Shown: positions 62,135 to 64,000 of the stretch, in pieces
Layout: every line of letters starts with the position of its first letter
How positions within the stretch are numbered: position 1 is the stretch's first letter
Assembly (NCBI RefSeq): GCF_000744705.1
Contig: NZ_JQML01000001.1
Span: forward strand, 558,001-622,000
Direction of reading: 5' to 3'
Origin: Streptacidiphilus albus JL83
Lineage (GTDB): Bacteria; Actinomycetota; Actinomycetes; Streptomycetales; Streptomycetaceae
Length of the DNA stretch: 64,000 bases
Program-made: the position numbers and the translations under genes
The notes under the pieces: model-generated
Seen by the model: only the letters and a program-made list of their open reading frames with translations
Databases searched by the model: none
Told to the model about the DNA's origin: nothing

Positions 62135-64000
62135 ATGCGTCAGCGCTCCCCCATGCCCAGAACCAGGTCCGGGTCCCTGCCCAGGTTCCTGTCCGCCGTT
62201 GCCGCAGGCGCCGCACTCGCGGCCCTGGTCGCCACGCCCGCCATCGCGGCCCCCTCACCCCAGGCCCGCGCCGCCACCACCGTGGACGGCGTGCACACCT
62301 CCGCCCCGACCCCCCTGCGCTCGCTGCCACCCACCGGCGCCGGATTCGGCGCCGGCACCCAGGCCGCGCTGCAGGCGCACCCGCTCCCCGCCGCCCAACT
62401 CTCCCCGCACAGCCCACCCGCGCCGACCACCCCCGCACGGAACTACGGCGTCCACCCCGACTCCCCCGCACACCGGTCAAGCGGACACGCCATCAGCCCG
62501 GCCGCTGCCTCCTGCACCCCGGCCGACTTCGGCAGCCGCAGCGGCTCCGCCCTCGTCTCCTTCGTCGAGGCGTCCACCACCGACTGCGTCAACACCCTCT
62601 TCAGCCTGGACAACGCCGACGCCAACAGCGTCTTCCGCGAAGCCCAGATGGTCACCGTCGCCAACGCCTTCACCAGCATGTCCGCCGGCTACACCGGCGA
62701 CGACTCCACCGGCATCTGGCAGTTGGTGCTGTTCCTGCGCGCCGGCTACTACATCCAGTACAACGACCCCACCGACGTCGGCAGTTACGACGCCACCCTG
62801 ACCACCGCCGTCGAGAGCGGCATCGACGCCTTCACCGGGAGCCCGCACTTCACCGACGTCACCGACGCCAACGGCGAGATCGCAGGCGACGTGGTCATCC
62901 TCACCGACAGCGCCAACCTGCAGGCCCGCTACCTCAACCTCTACCAGCAGATCCTGAACGGCTACCAGAGCTCCTACGACTCCTCCTACTACATGGTGAA
63001 CTTCGTCAACGACGTCTTCACCCCGCTCTTCCGCGGCCACCAGAACGACGACTTCGTCAACGCGGTCACCGCCGACCCGAGCATCATCACCACCCTGGAC
63101 GACTTCGCGCTGAACCACGTCGCCCTGCTGGGCACCGACAACTCGTTCCTGGACTCCAACGCCGGAACGGAGTTGGCCCGCTTCGTGGAGCACCCCGCCC
63201 TGCAGGCCATGGTGCGCCCGCTGATGCTGGGCCTGCTGCAGGCCTCCTCCATCACCGGCCCGACCGCCCCGCTGTGGGTGGGCGTGGCCAACCTGGCGGA
63301 CAGCGACGACCAGGCCGACTGCTCCTACTACGGCGTCTGCGACCTGGTCACCCAACTCACCAAGGCCGCCCTGCCGGTCAGCTACACCTGCGACGCCACC
63401 CACTCCATCCTCGCCGAGGCGCTCACCCCGGCCGACCTCAGCGCGGTCTGCGCCAGCCTGCAGGGCCAGGACCCGTACTTCCACAGCCTGGTGAAGGACA
63501 ACGGCCCGATACCCGGCCAGTACGAGTCCAGCGACCAGATGGTCGTGTTCGCCAGCTCAGCCGACTACGAGACCTACGCCGGAGCGATCTACGGCGTGGA
63601 CACCGACAACGGCGGCATCACCCTCACCGGTGACCCGACCGACCCCAGTAACCAGCCGATGTCGCTGACGTACCAGGAGCCCACGGACAACGGCTTCACC
63701 GCTCGGATCTGGAACCTCAACCACGAGTACACCCACGCCCTCGACGGCCGCTACGACATGCTGGGCGACTTCACCGCGGAGACCACCGTCCCCGACGTCT
63801 GGTGGATCGAGGGACTGGCAGAGTACGTCTCCTACAGCTATCGCAACGTCACCGACACCGAGGCGGTCACCGAGGCGGCGAACCACACCTACGCCCTGAG
63901 CACCATCTTCCAGAACACCTACGACAACAGCGACGAGACCCGCACCTACCCCTGGGGCTACCTCGCCGTGCGCTACATGTTCGAGAAGCACCCGTCGGTG
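62135..64000 (+). CDS. Secreted collagenase, peptidase family M9, 3' partial
   Basis: 622 residues to the window end, from an ATG behind gaaggag. Signal peptide (LSAVAAGAALAALVATPAIA). An M9 N-terminal activator region spans about residues 115-500 (FNLDNADANSVF-like LFSLDNADAN; LVLFLRAGYYIQY; RYLNLYQQILNGY). Zinc site HEYTH at 530-534, with the third ligand Glu563 in WWIEGLAEYVSY. Cleaves collagen-type substrates outside the cell. The C-terminal helper subdomain and any PKD/PPC domains lie beyond the window. Confidence 0.93.
   Translation, partial: MRQRSPMPRTRSGSLPRFLSAVAAGAALAALVATPAIAAPSPQARAATTVDGVHTSAPTPLRSLPPTGAGFGAGTQAALQAHPLPAAQLSPHSPPAPTTPARNYGVHPDSPAHRSSGHAISPAAASCTPADFGSRSGSALVSFVEASTTDCVNTLFSLDNADANSVFREAQMVTVANAFTSMSAGYTGDDSTGIWQLVLFLRAGYYIQYNDPTDVGSYDATLTTAVESGIDAFTGSPHFTDVTDANGEIAGDVVILTDSANLQARYLNLYQQILNGYQSSYDSSYYMVNFVNDVFTPLFRGHQNDDFVNAVTADPSIITTLDDFALNHVALLGTDNSFLDSNAGTELARFVEHPALQAMVRPLMLGLLQASSITGPTAPLWVGVANLADSDDQADCSYYGVCDLVTQLTKAALPVSYTCDATHSILAEALTPADLSAVCASLQGQDPYFHSLVKDNGPIPGQYESSDQMVVFASSADYETYAGAIYGVDTDNGGITLTGDPTDPSNQPMSLTYQEPTDNGFTARIWNLNHEYTHALDGRYDMLGDFTAETTVPDVWWIEGLAEYVSYSYRNVTDTEAVTEAANHTYALSTIFQNTYDNSDETRTYPWGYLAVRYMFEKHPSV

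Overview
The window is a very GC-rich actinobacterial chromosome segment. GTG/TTG starts, SDR, LysR, PaaX and TetR regulators, small conserved Streptomyces-type proteins (DUF6221, GlsB/YeaQ, VC0807), many secreted proteins and leaderless genes all point to Streptomyces, Kitasatospora or a close relative. The density of broken genes and insertion sequence remnants suggests an accessory chromosome arm.

Layout. (1) 1-6.6 kb is a catabolic and regulatory block. It holds a bifunctional FAD monooxygenase/Old Yellow Enzyme for an aromatic CoA thioester (cut by the window edge), a PaaX regulator, a divergent LysR/SDR pair around a perfect operator-like palindrome, a membrane methyltransferase and a 3-hydroxyacyl-CoA dehydrogenase-like SDR. 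(2) 7.1-12.4 kb has small stress membrane proteins, a leader peptide plus hydrolase-fold gene, a serine hydrolase/TetR divergent pair and a primase-like gene group. (3) 12,406-15,913 is an apparently complete Mu/Tn7-like transposon (HTH protein, DDE transposase, small protein, AAA ATPase) with matching terminal inverted repeats and an 8-bp target duplication. (4) 16-27.6 kb has a regulator/NUDIX pair and a 7.8-kb stretch bounded by two inverted 239-bp IS1182-type fragments. That stretch carries a GNAT protein, a dienelactone hydrolase, an isochorismatase remnant and a large secreted lectin. (5) 28-38.6 kb has secreted proteins (ice-binding, glycine-rich), a second copy of the leader-peptide/hydrolase cassette, a TetR/VC0807 pair and a potato-inhibitor-I protein. 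(6) 38.8-48.8 kb has an RDD membrane protein, a double-frameshifted repeat protein with two slippage tracts, a secreted HNH lipoprotein and a WD40 protein that looks like the tail of a truncated STAND ATPase. (7) 49-64 kb has DUF1330, a MarR-MFS operon, gene fragments, a PL7 alginate lyase, an IS1380 element, lectin domains, a LysR regulator and an M9 collagenase running off the end.

The most unusual finding is the repeated cassette at 7,956-8,834 (+) and 32,827-33,701 (-). In each, a 19-codon upstream ORF is followed about 50 nt later by an alpha/beta-hydrolase paralog. The two leaders share peptide, SD sequence and a nested RNA stem. Both hydrolases have lost the nucleophile serine (GIGLG and GINMG at the elbow).

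All functional calls come from reading motifs by eye; no database search was run. Coordinates of short sites were counted by hand and may be off by a base or two.
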